64,000 nt of DNA, taken from Ulva prolifera (taxonomy: Eukaryota > Chlorophyta > Ulvophyceae > Ulvales > Ulvaceae). Each line of letters begins with the position of its first letter. Within the stretch, counting starts at the first letter, position 1. The notes under the pieces are model-generated. The model was given only the letters and a program-made list of their open reading frames with translations. It did no database searches and was not told the DNA's origin. Made by a program: the position numbers and the translations under genes. The stretch spans positions 3,592,022 through 3,656,021 of the forward strand of contig CM041202.1 in the NCBI GenBank assembly GCA_023078555.1, read 5' to 3'. This document shows positions 32,785 through 42,679 of this stretch, in pieces.

Positions 32785-32795
32785 GGTTATGGGCC
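32785..32795 (+). promoter_or_regulatory. TRG-C primer-binding site, anticodon-type
   Basis: GGTTATGGGCC abuts the 5' LTR. It is the exact complement of GGCCCATAACC in the anticodon arm of initiator tRNA-Met. Drosophila copia and yeast Ty5 are known to prime from this internal region (half-tRNA priming). Copia-A and copia-B here use the tRNA 3' end (TGGTATC) instead. Confidence 0.75.
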
Positions 32796-32813
32796 TATCG
32801 CGAATACTGCGCT

Positions 32814-33545
32814 ATGGAGTACCGGAACAACGCTCTGAACGCTGTTAGAAAGCTGAAGAGAGATGGCGACTACCGCATGTGGGCGGCGCAATTCGAAGCC
32901 TCGATGGTAACGATGAATTGCGAGCGCTGGCTCACGGATGAGCCTGACGCTGAGGAGCCGGCTGAAGTCCGGGAGGATGTCAACGTCAAGAGCCGAATGC
33001 TGCTGACGGTCGACGATCGCGGTTTGATGCGGATCATCAAACGCGCTCCGAATTCGGTGCAAGCGTGGCAAAGGGTAAGAGCTGAGTTTGAAGGAGAGCT
33101 CCAGCTCAGGCAACCGCTGCTCGTTAACCAATTGAATGCGATGAGGCAGACGACGGCGGAGTCATACACGCGGTTTGCGGAACGAGTGCTGGAGGTACTC
33201 GAGAAGCTTGAAGATACGAATTTCGAAGCGGCTGATGAACTTGCCGCCAACGCACTCGTGCGGGGTCTTCGAGAATCGTCGGAGAAGGGATCCCTCGTGT
33301 TGTTGCTGACACCACACGTCGAGACGGGGTTCAACCAGGTCGTGACTGAGCTGAAATCAGCGACACGACTGCTGGAGAGCGCTCGAGGGCGGTCAGCCCG
33401 TGAAAGGCATATGCATGATTCCGATGATGACAGTCATGGCGATGATGAACGTGATGGCCGTGTGATGGTTGCAAACGGCGAGGAACATCGTTTCTGTCAT
33501 CATTGTGGACACGAGCTTAAGTTTGAAGGGCTCTCTGTCATGTAG
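32814..33545 (+). CDS. TRG-C Gag
   Basis: 243 codons, the only substantial frame of TRG-C. It resembles copia-type (UBN2-like) Gag: an N-terminal YRMWAAQFEASMV, AWQRVRAEFEGE, helical QTTAESYTRFAERVLEVLEKL and a basic/acidic tail. It ends with an incomplete zinc knuckle, CHHCGH at residues 228-233, lacking the last Cys. The start is the first ATG after the primer-binding site. The protein should package the element RNA. The frame is intact, consistent with the young LTRs. Confidence 0.85.
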   Translation: MEYRNNALNAVRKLKRDGDYRMWAAQFEASMVTMNCERWLTDEPDAEEPAEVREDVNVKSRMLLTVDDRGLMRIIKRAPNSVQAWQRVRAEFEGELQLRQPLLVNQLNAMRQTTAESYTRFAERVLEVLEKLEDTNFEAADELAANALVRGLRESSEKGSLVLLLTPHVETGFNQVVTELKSATRLLESARGRSARERHMHDSDDDSHGDDERDGRVMVANGEEHRFCHHCGHELKFEGLSVM

Positions 33546-34169
33546 CATGCATGAAGCACATACATAGGATGTACTGCACCAGATTTGCAGTGCAGCAAGC
33601 CACAGCATGTGTTGCTAAGGGAGCTTGTTTGTGAAAGGGTGCTACATTGAGACAAACAGGGGGAGTGTGCAGTCATTCTGACCATTTCTTTTACTGTTTG
33701 TCGAGCAATGAGCAGCGAATCGGCCAGAGTATGACCGACGTGCGAGTGAATATGGCCTGAATTCATGAAGCAGTAGCTTGCATGGATGAGATGCTCCACT
33801 CTGGTGAGTGTAGCGATGCGATGTGTCTATAGAAGGACAGACAGTCGTGAGCACAAGCACCAAGAATGAGCAGGGGTGCCCGAGTATGGTACCTTGGTAC
33901 AGTCCAGCATGGATGTCAAGTCGGCATCCTACACGGCCACGGGTGCAGCAGCGACGCAATGCTGAGAGCACAAGGGTGCGCCGCGGGGGTAGAGAAGCAA
34001 AATGCGATGCAATTGCTTGGGCCAATGTCTGACAAGGGTGCATGGGCGTTACGAGTCTATAAATGCTATTCAGCACGGGTGACCAAGAAGAATTCTTCTA
34101 GAACAAGCAGAAGAGAAGAAGGGGCACATGGGAATGTAGATTCTACTGCAGCCTATACCATGACCATTC
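33546..34169. other. TRG-C non-coding interior
   Basis: About 620 bp between the gag stop and the polypurine tract. No frame resembles protease, integrase or RT; probably RNA packaging or spacer sequence. Confidence 0.6.
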
Positions 34170-34177
34170 AGGGGGAG
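34170..34177 (+). promoter_or_regulatory. TRG-C polypurine tract
   Basis: AGGGGGAG directly before the 3' LTR, the expected plus-strand primer. The full-length copia-A element has the same GGGGGAG before its 3' LTR. Confidence 0.85.
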
Positions 34178-34855
34178 TGTGGCAGCACAGACTTCTCTGG
34201 GCAGTGAGAATGAGTCATGCTAATATTGTAGTCAAATGTGAGGTGCAGCAGTGGCTGCCTCATATTCTGATTGTCCTCTATTAGTGTTGCATGCACACGT
34301 GAGACGGACAGTGAAGACTCAGGAAAACGAGTCAACACACACGCATGCAGGCAGATGCCTGGCATGATGCGTGACACGACGCGTACGCAGTCGTGTGAGA
34401 GCACCACACATCCTATGGTATAGTATGATGTGATGGTGTGGATGATTTGGTAGATCTGAGCTCCACAGAGCCAGAGTGTTGTGCTCTGTGCACCATGGTG
34501 TGTGCGTGGAAATGGTATATATGCAGCCGTGCACTCTGTAGCAGACATCTTGTCTGAACAGAGAATGCACAGGTATGCACATCCAGCTACGGTAGTTTGG
34601 ACTGCATGTTGTGTTCGTGTGCTGAGTGTCATTGTGAGAACTGTGGGTAGCATAGAGTTCATAGAACAGATGCTGCAGGTGCTGTGTATGTATTGAGCAA
34701 AGGCTAATACAACAAGTGACAGATCACCTGTTTATTCCCACAGGTGAGACAACTTAGCACATGTAATCTTGTCTGAACAGAGAATGCACAGGTGCTGTGT
34801 ATGTATTGAGCAAAGGCTAATACAACAAGTGACAGATCACCTGTTTATTCCCACA
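34178..34855 (+). repeat. TRG-C 3' LTR
   Basis: 678 bp, matching the 5' LTR except for about two bases (GGGCAGTGAG versus GGGCTGTGAG, GCATGCAGG versus GCATGAAGG). Followed by the duplicated TAAAG. Confidence 0.95.
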
Positions 34856-35053
34856 TAAAGGCACACATCACAAACAAAACATATTTCACACCACCAATTC
34901 CTACTGAAGTGACAGGACCAGCTAAGTCGGCATGATGTTGCTCGCCAGGATACTGGGCCTGGCCCATGAGCTCACGATCATTGGCAGAGAAGTTGCTTGC
35001 AGGCACTTTGTCAATTCTGCAGCCATGACAACGATTCCCCATTGGCTCGGAAT
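34856..35053 (-). pseudogene. Copia-A copy 2: integrase, proximal part
   Basis: Encodes the pre-integrase end (NRCHGCRI) and the first catalytic Asp (HADLAGPV) up to VMCAF, continuing in 32106-31359 beyond TRG-C. At its 5' end it meets copia-A copy 3 in opposite orientation at a 16-bp palindrome. Confidence 0.9.
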
Positions 35054-35059
35054 TCCGAG

Positions 35060-36453
35060 CGTTGACCGAAGCGCTGCGAGCATCTCGAGGACGTAGCGAG
35101 CCTGATTTGACTAAGCGAAAACTGCCTGAGTGGAACTATAAGACCAAAAACTTCGTTGCGTACGAGCAGAAAGTCTTCTTGTGGTTAGGCTAGTTCGAAC
35201 TATATCATCCGTTGCAGCACGCACCGTCTATTTGACTGCCAAGTATAGGCCTAGCACCGAAGCCGAAACCCACAGACTGTGGAGTCGGTTTAATTCTTTA
35301 TCACAGAATAATAGAGACGTTGCGTCTTACTGTGGTGATGTGATGAGTGTTTACTCTCAACTGGAGGCACTAGGTGCCGATGTGGGCCAGCGATGGTTTC
35401 GTTTGAAACTGTTAGAAGTGGGGGAGGAGTTCAACGCTGTGCGCGGCGAGGTTCTCCATTCTTCCCCACACGTAATCATTTCACGTTTGACTGAGCATGC
35501 CGACTGGCTTAAGCAACAACGGCTGCAGGCTAGGTCTGGGGCGCCCGCGGGCAAACCAGGCCACGGCTGGCGCAAGCAGCCCCGTGGTGACGGTCCTGTG
35601 GTCGCCGCTCTCGCGGCTGGTCAGGCTCCTTGCGAGGAGACCACAACCTGTTTCTTCTGCAACAAGAAGGGACATTTGCGTGCGAACTGCCCCCAGCGCA
35701 ATCAGGCTGCGGCCAAGGATGTTTGTGCCGTAGAAATGCCTGAAAAGTATCCAACACCTGACGCGTCTCTGCCTTGGAATATAATCATTGATAGTGGTTC
35801 GGACATTCATATCGTAGGCAATTGTGAGATGATCACTGAGTACGGTCCGTGTCAAAGGACTGCCAATCCCGCGGGACCAGGCCAACTCCCTATCATGGGC
35901 AGGGGAACCATTCAGGTGAACCTAGGTACTTATGTTAATAAGCATGGGAACAAGCATCCTTTGGATGTGGAAATCCCTTGCGTTTCCTATGCCCCAGAAC
36001 GTCCGTACGACCTGCTTAGTACAATGGGTCTGAGGCATGAGCAGATGTTCTTGGATGCGCGTAGGAGTGTGTTGTATGTCCCTGGTCTCAGTGACATGGC
36101 TACTGGTATTGAGGATGATGTGAAATACCAGGAGCTTGATGAAGATGGTCACCTGATCTTTGCGTTCAAAAGGAGTGTTGATACGAAACCTGTTCTTGTT
36201 GGTCAACCTGTCAATAGGGGGGTGATCTGGTCTAACTCGAGCAGTCCGACCTTTGTAAGAGGACCAGCAGCAGTGGCATCAAGTGGCAGCTGCGGCTATT
36301 GACCTGAAGCGAACCAATGCTGGGGGAGCTGAGGTCCCACATGATGCATACTTGCTGGAACCTGCTTTCATAGCGCATTTGTCTTTCCACCAGTCCACGT
36401 GGGTTCTGAAGTGTATGCAAGCCAACGCTGATATTTATGGTGCTTTACGTCTG
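35060..36453 (+). pseudogene. Copia-A copy 3: gag, protease, pre-integrase
   Basis: Plus-strand copy starting inside gag (LTEALRASRGRSEPDLT). A stop occurs near 35192 and about 110 bp of gag is missing before YLTAKYRPSTEAE. The frame is then open at 35181-36302 with the zinc knuckle CFFCNKKGHLRANC and protease IDSGSDIHIVG. A frame shift near 36260 precedes HLSFHQS, and the copy ends near 36453. No LTR is attached on either side. Confidence 0.88.
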
Positions 36454-36693
36454 AGGGTTGTGCACATGCGGATGCACGCACGGGGTGACACGTGGCAGTC
36501 ACCAGCCCGCGAATGAGAAGACACATTCCAGCTCTCTGTATAGGTCGAACAAGGTCTTGGTTCAAGTATCTGACTCAGATACTGACCATGCAGGTGTGAT
36601 ACCAGATCTCAGGCGTCATGTGCTAAGTACTCCGCACATATACTTAACATTTCGCCCAACTAAACTTACGGTATGACGCTTCCACGCGCGCTT

Positions 36694-36754
36694 CATTCGA
36701 ACAACGCGAGTGCTCTAAAAGCCACATTCGAACAACGCGAGTGCTCTCAAAGCC
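36694..36754 (+). repeat. 31-bp tandem duplication
   Basis: CATTCGAACAACGCGAGTGC and the 10 bases after it occur twice, at 36694 and 36725, with one mismatch. The second copy is in frame with the chromodomain, and the 31-bp period shifts frame. Confidence 0.85.
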
Positions 36755-36940
36755 TACAAGCACTTCCCAGACAACTACAGCCCTCCGTTGCCAACATTGA
36801 TTGATGGCCAGCTAGAATATGAGGTAGATTGCATTTCTAACACTCGCAAAGAGGGCAAGTCGAGGAAATACTTGGTGCATTGGCTGGGCAACAATGAGTG
36901 CACCTGGGAGAATGTAAAAAATCTCACAAATTGTCCGGAG
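36725..36940 (+). pseudogene. Chromovirus integrase C-terminus with chromodomain, first part
   Basis: The frame reads ASALKAYKHFPDNY, then a chromodomain: EYEVDCISNTRKEGK, RKYLVHWLGNNECTWENV. Chromodomains at the end of Ty3/gypsy integrase direct insertion to marked chromatin. Two aromatic cage positions (Tyr of EYEVD, Trp of HWLG) are present; the usual third is Asn here. The frame is cut after NCPE by a solo copia-A LTR and resumes at 37289 with LLQEFLKSKG. Confidence 0.85.
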
Positions 36941-37283
36941 TGTCACAATGCATGAGCCTGCGGGCAGAAGTGTGGTGATAGGTGAGCCCATGCACGATCA
37001 ATTTGCGGATCCAGTGCAGGGGTAAGCCGCCAGCGGGATTGTCCCGGGATAGTGAGAGAGATCCCGCGAGGGTTTCCCGCCGTAATCTGGACCTTTATGT
37101 GTGCATATATGGATGTGCACACTATGATATGTAATCAATTCTTACTGTTTCACGGTATTAGCATCTCCTCCTAGCATCTCCTCGGTTCTACCTCTGTGCG
37201 CAGAAGGTATGGAAATCCTGGCTACCTGACTTGACCTGCATAAGGACCGCGAGTCTGACCTGCATAGGATAGCGTTTGTGACA
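36941..37283 (+). mobile_element. Solo copia-A LTR with perfect TSD, in the chromodomain frame
   Basis: 343 bp from TGTCACAATGCATGAGCC to TTTGTGACA. CGGAG at 36936-36940 and at 37284-37288 is a perfect 5-bp duplication. It is a diverged LTR variant compared with 51635-51980, but it retains the TATA region inside a short inverted repeat (GTGTGCA...TGCACAC). Confidence 0.95.
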
Positions 37284-37288
37284 CGGAG

Positions 37289-37414
37289 CTTCTTCAAGAG
37301 TTCTTGAAAAGCAAGGGCATCGCGTGTCCACGTGCTATCCCTTTCAAATTAAGCTATATTAGCGTTAAGGCCATGGACGTGTTTGTTCCTAGACACGGCC
37401 GATCATTCTTTTGA
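37289..37414 (+). pseudogene. Chromovirus integrase C-terminus, second part
   Basis: Continues the chromodomain frame beyond the solo LTR: LLQEFLKSKG, then a short tail to a TGA at 37412. Removing the LTR and one CGGAG joins both parts in frame. Confidence 0.82.
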
Positions 37415-37444
37415 TTGGTCTGCTCGAACGAAAAGACTTCCCAC

Positions 37445-37455
37445 GGGGGGAGCTC
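37445..37455 (+). promoter_or_regulatory. Probable chromovirus polypurine tract and start of 3' LTR
   Basis: GGGGGGAG 30 bp after the integrase stop, followed at 37456 by TGTCATGCATAG, a plausible LTR start. The other LTR end is not identifiable because no second copy is present. Confidence 0.5.
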
Positions 37456-38788
37456 TGTCATGCATAGTGTTATGTGACACGTGTCATGGTCAAGCAAGCT
37501 AGGCAAAGTGGTGGCTAGCGGGGGTCAAGTGGCATCCCTTACGGTGACCCGGCATAAGCTGTGTCATCGGGTGTCACGCCCGTGGGCTATGCAATACGGG
37601 TCACAGCTAGCGCGGACATTAGATTTACATGTCCGCGTATATTTTACAGGATTGTTGCTTCGTCTTGTTTCTTTTTGCTATATGTTGCATTTGGTATCGG
37701 TGAAAGTCTTTCCTCCGGGGGACCCGCGTTCAAACCCTGCCTGCGCCTTGCCTGCGCCAATCTTCCGCCTTCGGGTTGACGTCATCCCGGCGGGGGAATT
37801 TTGTCATGAATTCCGTGGAAACTAGGTCAAAGCTAGTCAAAGCACTCAACTGTGTAGCGAGAGCTACTCGCACCTCTAACAACCACCTAGTTTGTTACAG
37901 TGGTCAGCCAAGTCACACACTAGAGTGCTGCAGAGGAAATGTTCACCGGCCTCTGCGTCTCAGCGAGGCGCTGCTGCTACGCAGCAGGTGCGCAACTCTG
38001 ACGTGAATGTCCCTGAGTACGATTGCCTTTGCTTGACAGTCGCTACACTCACCTATTTGCCATGTAGGGCGCATAGAATATGAAGGGAATATAAAGGCCA
38101 CAAAAGCTCAAGGTAAGAAGAGTTCAGCAAGGGTGAACAAATACACCACAGACGCAACTCAAGCTAGTCCGCAGCCCCATATCTCTGCACGGGTACATGT
38201 GTGTGTCAATTGCATCTGTCTCCAGTCTCACAGTACATTGAAAAGCTGTTGATGTTACCGTGGCACACAGCATGCCGAACGTTTCACGACTTGCAGGCAC
38301 AAGCACAGGCGCAAATGGAAAAAGATCGGGACGGTGAGACTCTGAGTACGCTTCTGTCATGATCATACAAAGGCCCTGAACCAGGATGGTTCCAAGGCAG
38401 CTAGGCATGTGAGTGGCCTAGACAACACAAGCTTATGAGTTCAGGTAATAGGGAGTAAGCTGAACTAACTGTCACCATGCGAATTGATGCAGTCTTAAGT
38501 GATAATACAATGCCCTAAAGTACCTATGAGACGCCAGTCTTGCTTGATCTTGACTTGGTACTGCTTGACTTGAACTCGAATCCTGTATCTTTATATCTTT
38601 ATTAGTTTGAATGCACCATCTTACACTCCCTTTCAACACTGCTCCGCACCGACGCCTTTGCTTCCTCCTACATGCCCACAACTCAGAACACTGCCTATTC
38701 TTCACTGTCAGCTTGGCACGTCACAACATAGAGGCCGTTCATCCCGATGCAATTGATAGTACTTTAATTTCGTTCTCAGCCCCAATCG
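37456..38788. other. Probable chromovirus LTR and unassigned sequence
   Basis: Starts with the presumed LTR, including the 12-bp palindrome TGACACGTGTCA and a TATA-like AATATAAAGG near 38088. The right-hand part has no recognisable frame. Confidence 0.4.
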
Positions 38789-39010
38789 GCCGAGCTTCCT
38801 CAAGGATGAGAAGGCTTATGAGCACTGCAACTACATCAAGCAGTGCAGAGACAAGCGTGCATCAGAGCTGATGGCACGGCTGAGCGCACAGTCGCGCATG
38901 CATGCATGTGCAGACGGATGCACGCAGCGTGAGTGCATTTGCGCGCAGCTGCGCTGGCTCGAGCAATGCTAGCAACGAGCATGGCTCAGTTGAATAGCTA
39001 GGCCACGACG
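38789..39010 (-). repeat. Gypsy-F 3' LTR
   Basis: A 221-bp segment repeated in the same orientation at 49337-49557 with about six differences. The two copies bracket the gypsy-F coding regions (gag-protease on the right, integrase on the left), so they are read as its LTRs. An antisense frame in the repeat (FLKDEKA...LRWLEQC) is then incidental. Confidence 0.75.
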
Positions 39011-39168
39011 TTCATGTCATGATCTTACAAAGGCGCCGATGGGGCCAGCGTGCGCTAGCTCGTGAGCTGCGCCGCCGCGTGATCGGGCGGTGGCCGCATC
39101 GACATGCCTGCGGCGTGCAAGAGCTTCTCTAACACGTCCTTCACAGTCGTGCATCGGGCCACACGTTC

Positions 39169-40308
39169 TCAGTGTATTGGAAAGTGGCGCACTTCCTGAC
39201 CTGGCACTTGGCGCGTTGTACGCAGGAAAGCCTGATTTTCAGATATGCTTTCGGCAACAAATGGGCCTGTGACCGCATTTTTCTTGCCCAGTCCGCGTTC
39301 TAGGACATAAGCAAGGTCTCCAGCTTGCAATTTCCTCCCCCTCCTAGGCTTGCGAATGGCCAGAAGGTGGGCTTGCCTGTCAGCATTACGTTGCTGCGAA
39401 CGGAGGATGTGATCGTATACGCGCGCAGCCACACGCTCTGCGCGGGCGTCGCGCTCACGCACACAATCGTCCTCGGGCATGGCAGAAATCTTGACGGCTG
39501 CCATGCGGGGGTGCGCATCGCGCGCGCCCACCGGAGGCAGCAGCCGGAGGCGGTGTGCCATCACCAACTCATTCGGCGCATAACCGGTCACTGTATGCCG
39601 GCGTTGCATGTATTCCATGCGTGTCTGCGGAATCAGCGCGGGCCAATCATGGATGGCACCGGCAACTTTTGCCGCCAACATGGTCTTCATTGTGCGCACG
39701 AGTCGCTCGACGGCGCCGTTGGACTGGGGATGGTAAGCAGAGGTCTGGACGTGGTCAATGCCAAACCGTTCTAGCTGGTGCCGGAAGGCTCCAGCAAACT
39801 CTGTCCCGTTATCCGTGGTCACCCATTCCGGGATGCCGTAGCGCATGAACCAGAAGTCATGCACGGCACGAGCGACTGTGTCGGCACTCTTGTCTCGCAG
39901 TGGTGCGAATTCCGCTGCCTTTGTGAAATAATCCACCATTAGGCACACATACCCTTGGCCGGTCTGTGCCGTGGACAACGTGGCTTTGGTGCGCCCAGCC
40001 TTGCCACGCACTGGCGCCGCTTTCACCTCACGGAGGGGAAACGGGCCAGCCAGGTCAATGTGCACATGGCAGAACGGCTTGCTCATGCGGGAAAGCTGCA
40101 CATCTGCCACATGTTGCAATTCCAACCGCTTGACTTGGCAAGCATGGCACTGTTCCACATAAGCTGCTACATCTAGCTTGGTGCCTTGCCAATGGTAGTG
40201 CTGATGTAGAACGGCCAGTGGGTGCCTTACGCCGGCATGTCTCATGCGATCATGATACGCTCCACACAGTCCCCAGCGGAATTCCACAGGGGGCACTGCT
40301 AGCCACAA
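39169..40308 (-). CDS. Gypsy-F integrase
   Basis: 379 codons of Ty3/gypsy integrase, which inserts element DNA into the chromosome. Zinc-binding H-H-C-C: H19, H24, C54, C57 (AYHDRMRH ... CHAC). Catalytic DDE: D85 (HIDLAGPF), D166 (TTDNGTEF), E201 (NGAVERLV). The C-terminal domain ends in a GPFVAESISENQAFLR segment; no chromodomain is seen. The frame is unbroken. It lies between the gypsy-F 3' LTR and the truncated end of copia-B, so it most likely completes the gypsy-F element whose gag-RT part is at 46252-49250. Confidence 0.88.
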   Translation of the reverse strand: MWLAVPPVEFRWGLCGAYHDRMRHAGVRHPLAVLHQHYHWQGTKLDVAAYVEQCHACQVKRLELQHVADVQLSRMSKPFCHVHIDLAGPFPLREVKAAPVRGKAGRTKATLSTAQTGQGYVCLMVDYFTKAAEFAPLRDKSADTVARAVHDFWFMRYGIPEWVTTDNGTEFAGAFRHQLERFGIDHVQTSAYHPQSNGAVERLVRTMKTMLAAKVAGAIHDWPALIPQTRMEYMQRRHTVTGYAPNELVMAHRLRLLPPVGARDAHPRMAAVKISAMPEDDCVRERDARAERVAARVYDHILRSQQRNADRQAHLLAIRKPRRGRKLQAGDLAYVLERGLGKKNAVTGPFVAESISENQAFLRTTRQVPGQEVRHFPIH

Positions 40309-40459
40309 AAAGGGATGATCACCTGAATCGCCGCGTGCTGCATTGCCGAATGATCACCTGAACCCTCGAACTGATTCAGGGCCAACTGATCGGTGGCATG
40401 AATGTGAATGTGAATCACATTCTGCCATGGCTGATTCACATTCAATCGCCGCGTAACTA

Positions 40460-41260
40460 CAGCAATATATTGGAGGCCTCCTACAGCACTCATGAATCTA
40501 GCGTGGTCAGCCTAGTCTGCTACCTCAAGTTCGGGATGATCCTTAGCACTCCTCAACTGTTGCCTTGGCACCAGCGGAGTCGGACGAGGTCGGCAATCTG
40601 CCATGCTGAATTTCTCTAGCAGGTTCACTACTTTCTGCTGCTGAGATAGAGAGATGATCTTCTGCTTCCTATGCTTGGTGATTGAGGCACCTAGTGCCCA
40701 CGCCAAGTCACCAAGGTCTCTACCTTCAAATGCTTTGAGGATCTGATCGATCAACTCCTTCAGGCCCGTAGACCGTCCAAAGATAAAAAGATCATCGACC
40801 CACAGAAATATGAAACACCTACCAGTTTTTCAACATATAGTGTTGGGTCCGAATGTGATCTCACAAAACCAATTTCACCTAGCAAACGTGCAAGGGCCTT
40901 GTGCCATTCACGTGCAGCCTGCTTCAATCTATACAAAGTCTTAAGCAATTTCCACACACGATTTGTACCATCATTCATGATAGGAGGCTGTTCAACGTAG
41001 ACAGTCTCATTCATTACCCCATTCAGAAAGGCACACATGATATCGACATGCTTCATTCCTAAGTCCTCTACTGCAGCGACCGAAAGCAATGCACGCAAAG
41101 TAGCATAGCTCCCTACAGGAGCCCACGTTTAAAAGAAATCAATTCCCTCTACCTGGGGAAAACCCCTAGCTACATACCGTGCCTTGTAACGCTGGATCTA
41201 CCCTGTGGGTCCCCTCTTTCTCTTATAGACCCACCTACCAGAAATGGCCTTGGCCCCTAC
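40460..41260 (-). pseudogene. Copia-B reverse transcriptase
   Basis: RT sequence in three frames: AISGRWVYKRKRGPTG, RYKARYVARGF, HVDIMCAFLNG (catalytic Asp), LKQAAREWHKAL, then LWVDDLFIF after a one-base shift near 40830, and LGDLAWALG. Stops lie in GPTG/IQRY (TAG) and FF/TWAPVG (TAA). Full-length copia-A has sense codons at these places. Confidence 0.85.
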
Positions 41261-42657
41261 TGGCAGCTCAACGAGCTCATAAGTTCCTCCTCCTTCATAG
41301 CACCATGCCACTTCTCGGCATCTTCTCCAGCTAAGGCCTGTTTCCAAGGCGGGCTATCAGGATCAAAAGGCTTCATCTTCTTAAAGGCTGCAAGCCGACG
41401 GGATGAACGTCGCTGGGCTGACTTACCGCCACCAAGCTCCCCATGCTTGGTCACCTCTGCACCAGTCACTGCACTGTCAGCCGTAGCCAACATACCTGAT
41501 CTGTCGGCTACCTTTGGTGCTACTGTCTGCTCACTCACTTTGCTATGCTCTATATCAACACTAGCTTCTACGACAGCAACATCTGCATGTGGAATCAAGC
41601 GCTTGCGTACAAGCGGGTTCCATTTGTGTCTAACTGGGGCCGACTGCGCTTCCTGCCCTTGGGCATCAGCAGCAGTGTCATGCAAATCAAAACTAACTTC
41701 TTTAACAGGATGCATAGACTCCCCAGCGACAGGTGAGTTTGGGGCCGGACTTACCTCTCCCCTGGAGATAAATCCACCCAGATGCTCGCGCATGTAGTCC
41801 ATCCCATGCTCCAAGCTGCGAGCCGTAGCCCGATCGCGTGAAGCCCTGGGGATGGGTCCCCCAATATCCCCCATGGCCCCTCGCCGCGGGCCAGCTGATC
41901 CCGCCGCGGCAGAGCCGGGTTGATGTTGTATCTCCATGTCGCGGACACTCACCTCATCTACTCTGCCAGAGTCGCCGGCGAGAGATCTCCCCGGAGATGT
42001 GAAGCTCTTCGCACTCTGGCTGTTGTGTGCGGCCGATGGCGACATGTCGATGTTGGAGTGCTCAAGCTCCCGAAAGCGGTCGACGTTGGAGTGATTGTTG
42101 ACGCGCTCGATGTTCTCACCTGGCTGGAGGTGCAAATCAGCAGCGCCTTGGCGTAGCTCCTGACTACACACTACCGCATGGACGTTCTCCACTACCTCTG
42201 GAGTTGTCTGTCTAGTCTTCCGTTGTAGCTCCCCTGAACCGAGGTCATCCCCCAGCTCCGGAATTACATGCTTAAACTCTGCGGCCAGGCTATCGTCGAT
42301 GTACTCCAAATCATGCAGGTCAACAAGATTCTTGCCTATGGCCATCCCGTCAAAATCAGCAGCGTACTCAGCAGCGCCGTGCACTTGCATGTACTGCTTG
42401 CGAGCAGCAATTGCATCGACATCTGACAACGGGGGCGCGTACACCTTTTCCGCCATCTTGGGCTGGAATTCTAGTTTCTCAACTTCACTCCTTGTCGCTG
42501 ACGGTATGAGCCCTATCTCCACACTATCGAATTTCTTGATGTACTCACACAACATCGCAGCGCTATACACCATCTGCCGCACTTCAATCACTTGCCGCCC
42601 CCCGGTACGGATTGGTAAACCCTGTTCATGTATGGGACTTGACCCGGACCTACCCAC
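41257..42657 (-). pseudogene. Copia-B integrase C-terminal / RT linker
   Basis: 466 open codons, mostly low-complexity linker (Ala, Ser, Glu, Gly), ending in SPPWKQALAGEDAEKWHGAM, the conserved start of copia RT. Copia elements usually have such a variable linker after integrase. Frame shifts separate it from its neighbours. Confidence 0.75.
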
Positions 42658-42679
42658 ACAGCGTTTGCTCCCCTAGCGT

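Larger units (their letters stand above)
32107..34855 (+). mobile_element. TRG-C: complete gag-only LTR retrotransposon
   Basis: 2749 bp. Two 678-bp LTRs (TG...CA) flank a short interior with a primer-binding site, one Gag frame and a polypurine tract. TAAAG at 32102-32106 and 34856-34860 is a perfect 5-bp target duplication, and the insertion interrupts a copia-A integrase. The LTRs differ at only about two positions, so this is the youngest insertion I can date here. No protease, integrase or RT is encoded. The structure fits the class known as terminal-repeat retrotransposons with a gag domain (TR-GAG), which depend on another element's enzymes. Confidence 0.93.

Noticed and set aside
38789-39009. 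Duplicated Cys-rich small gene (frame ending HECICAQLRWLEQC)
   Set aside because: Both copies lie exactly at the two ends of gypsy-F in the same orientation, so they are better explained as its LTRs; the frame is antisense to the element.
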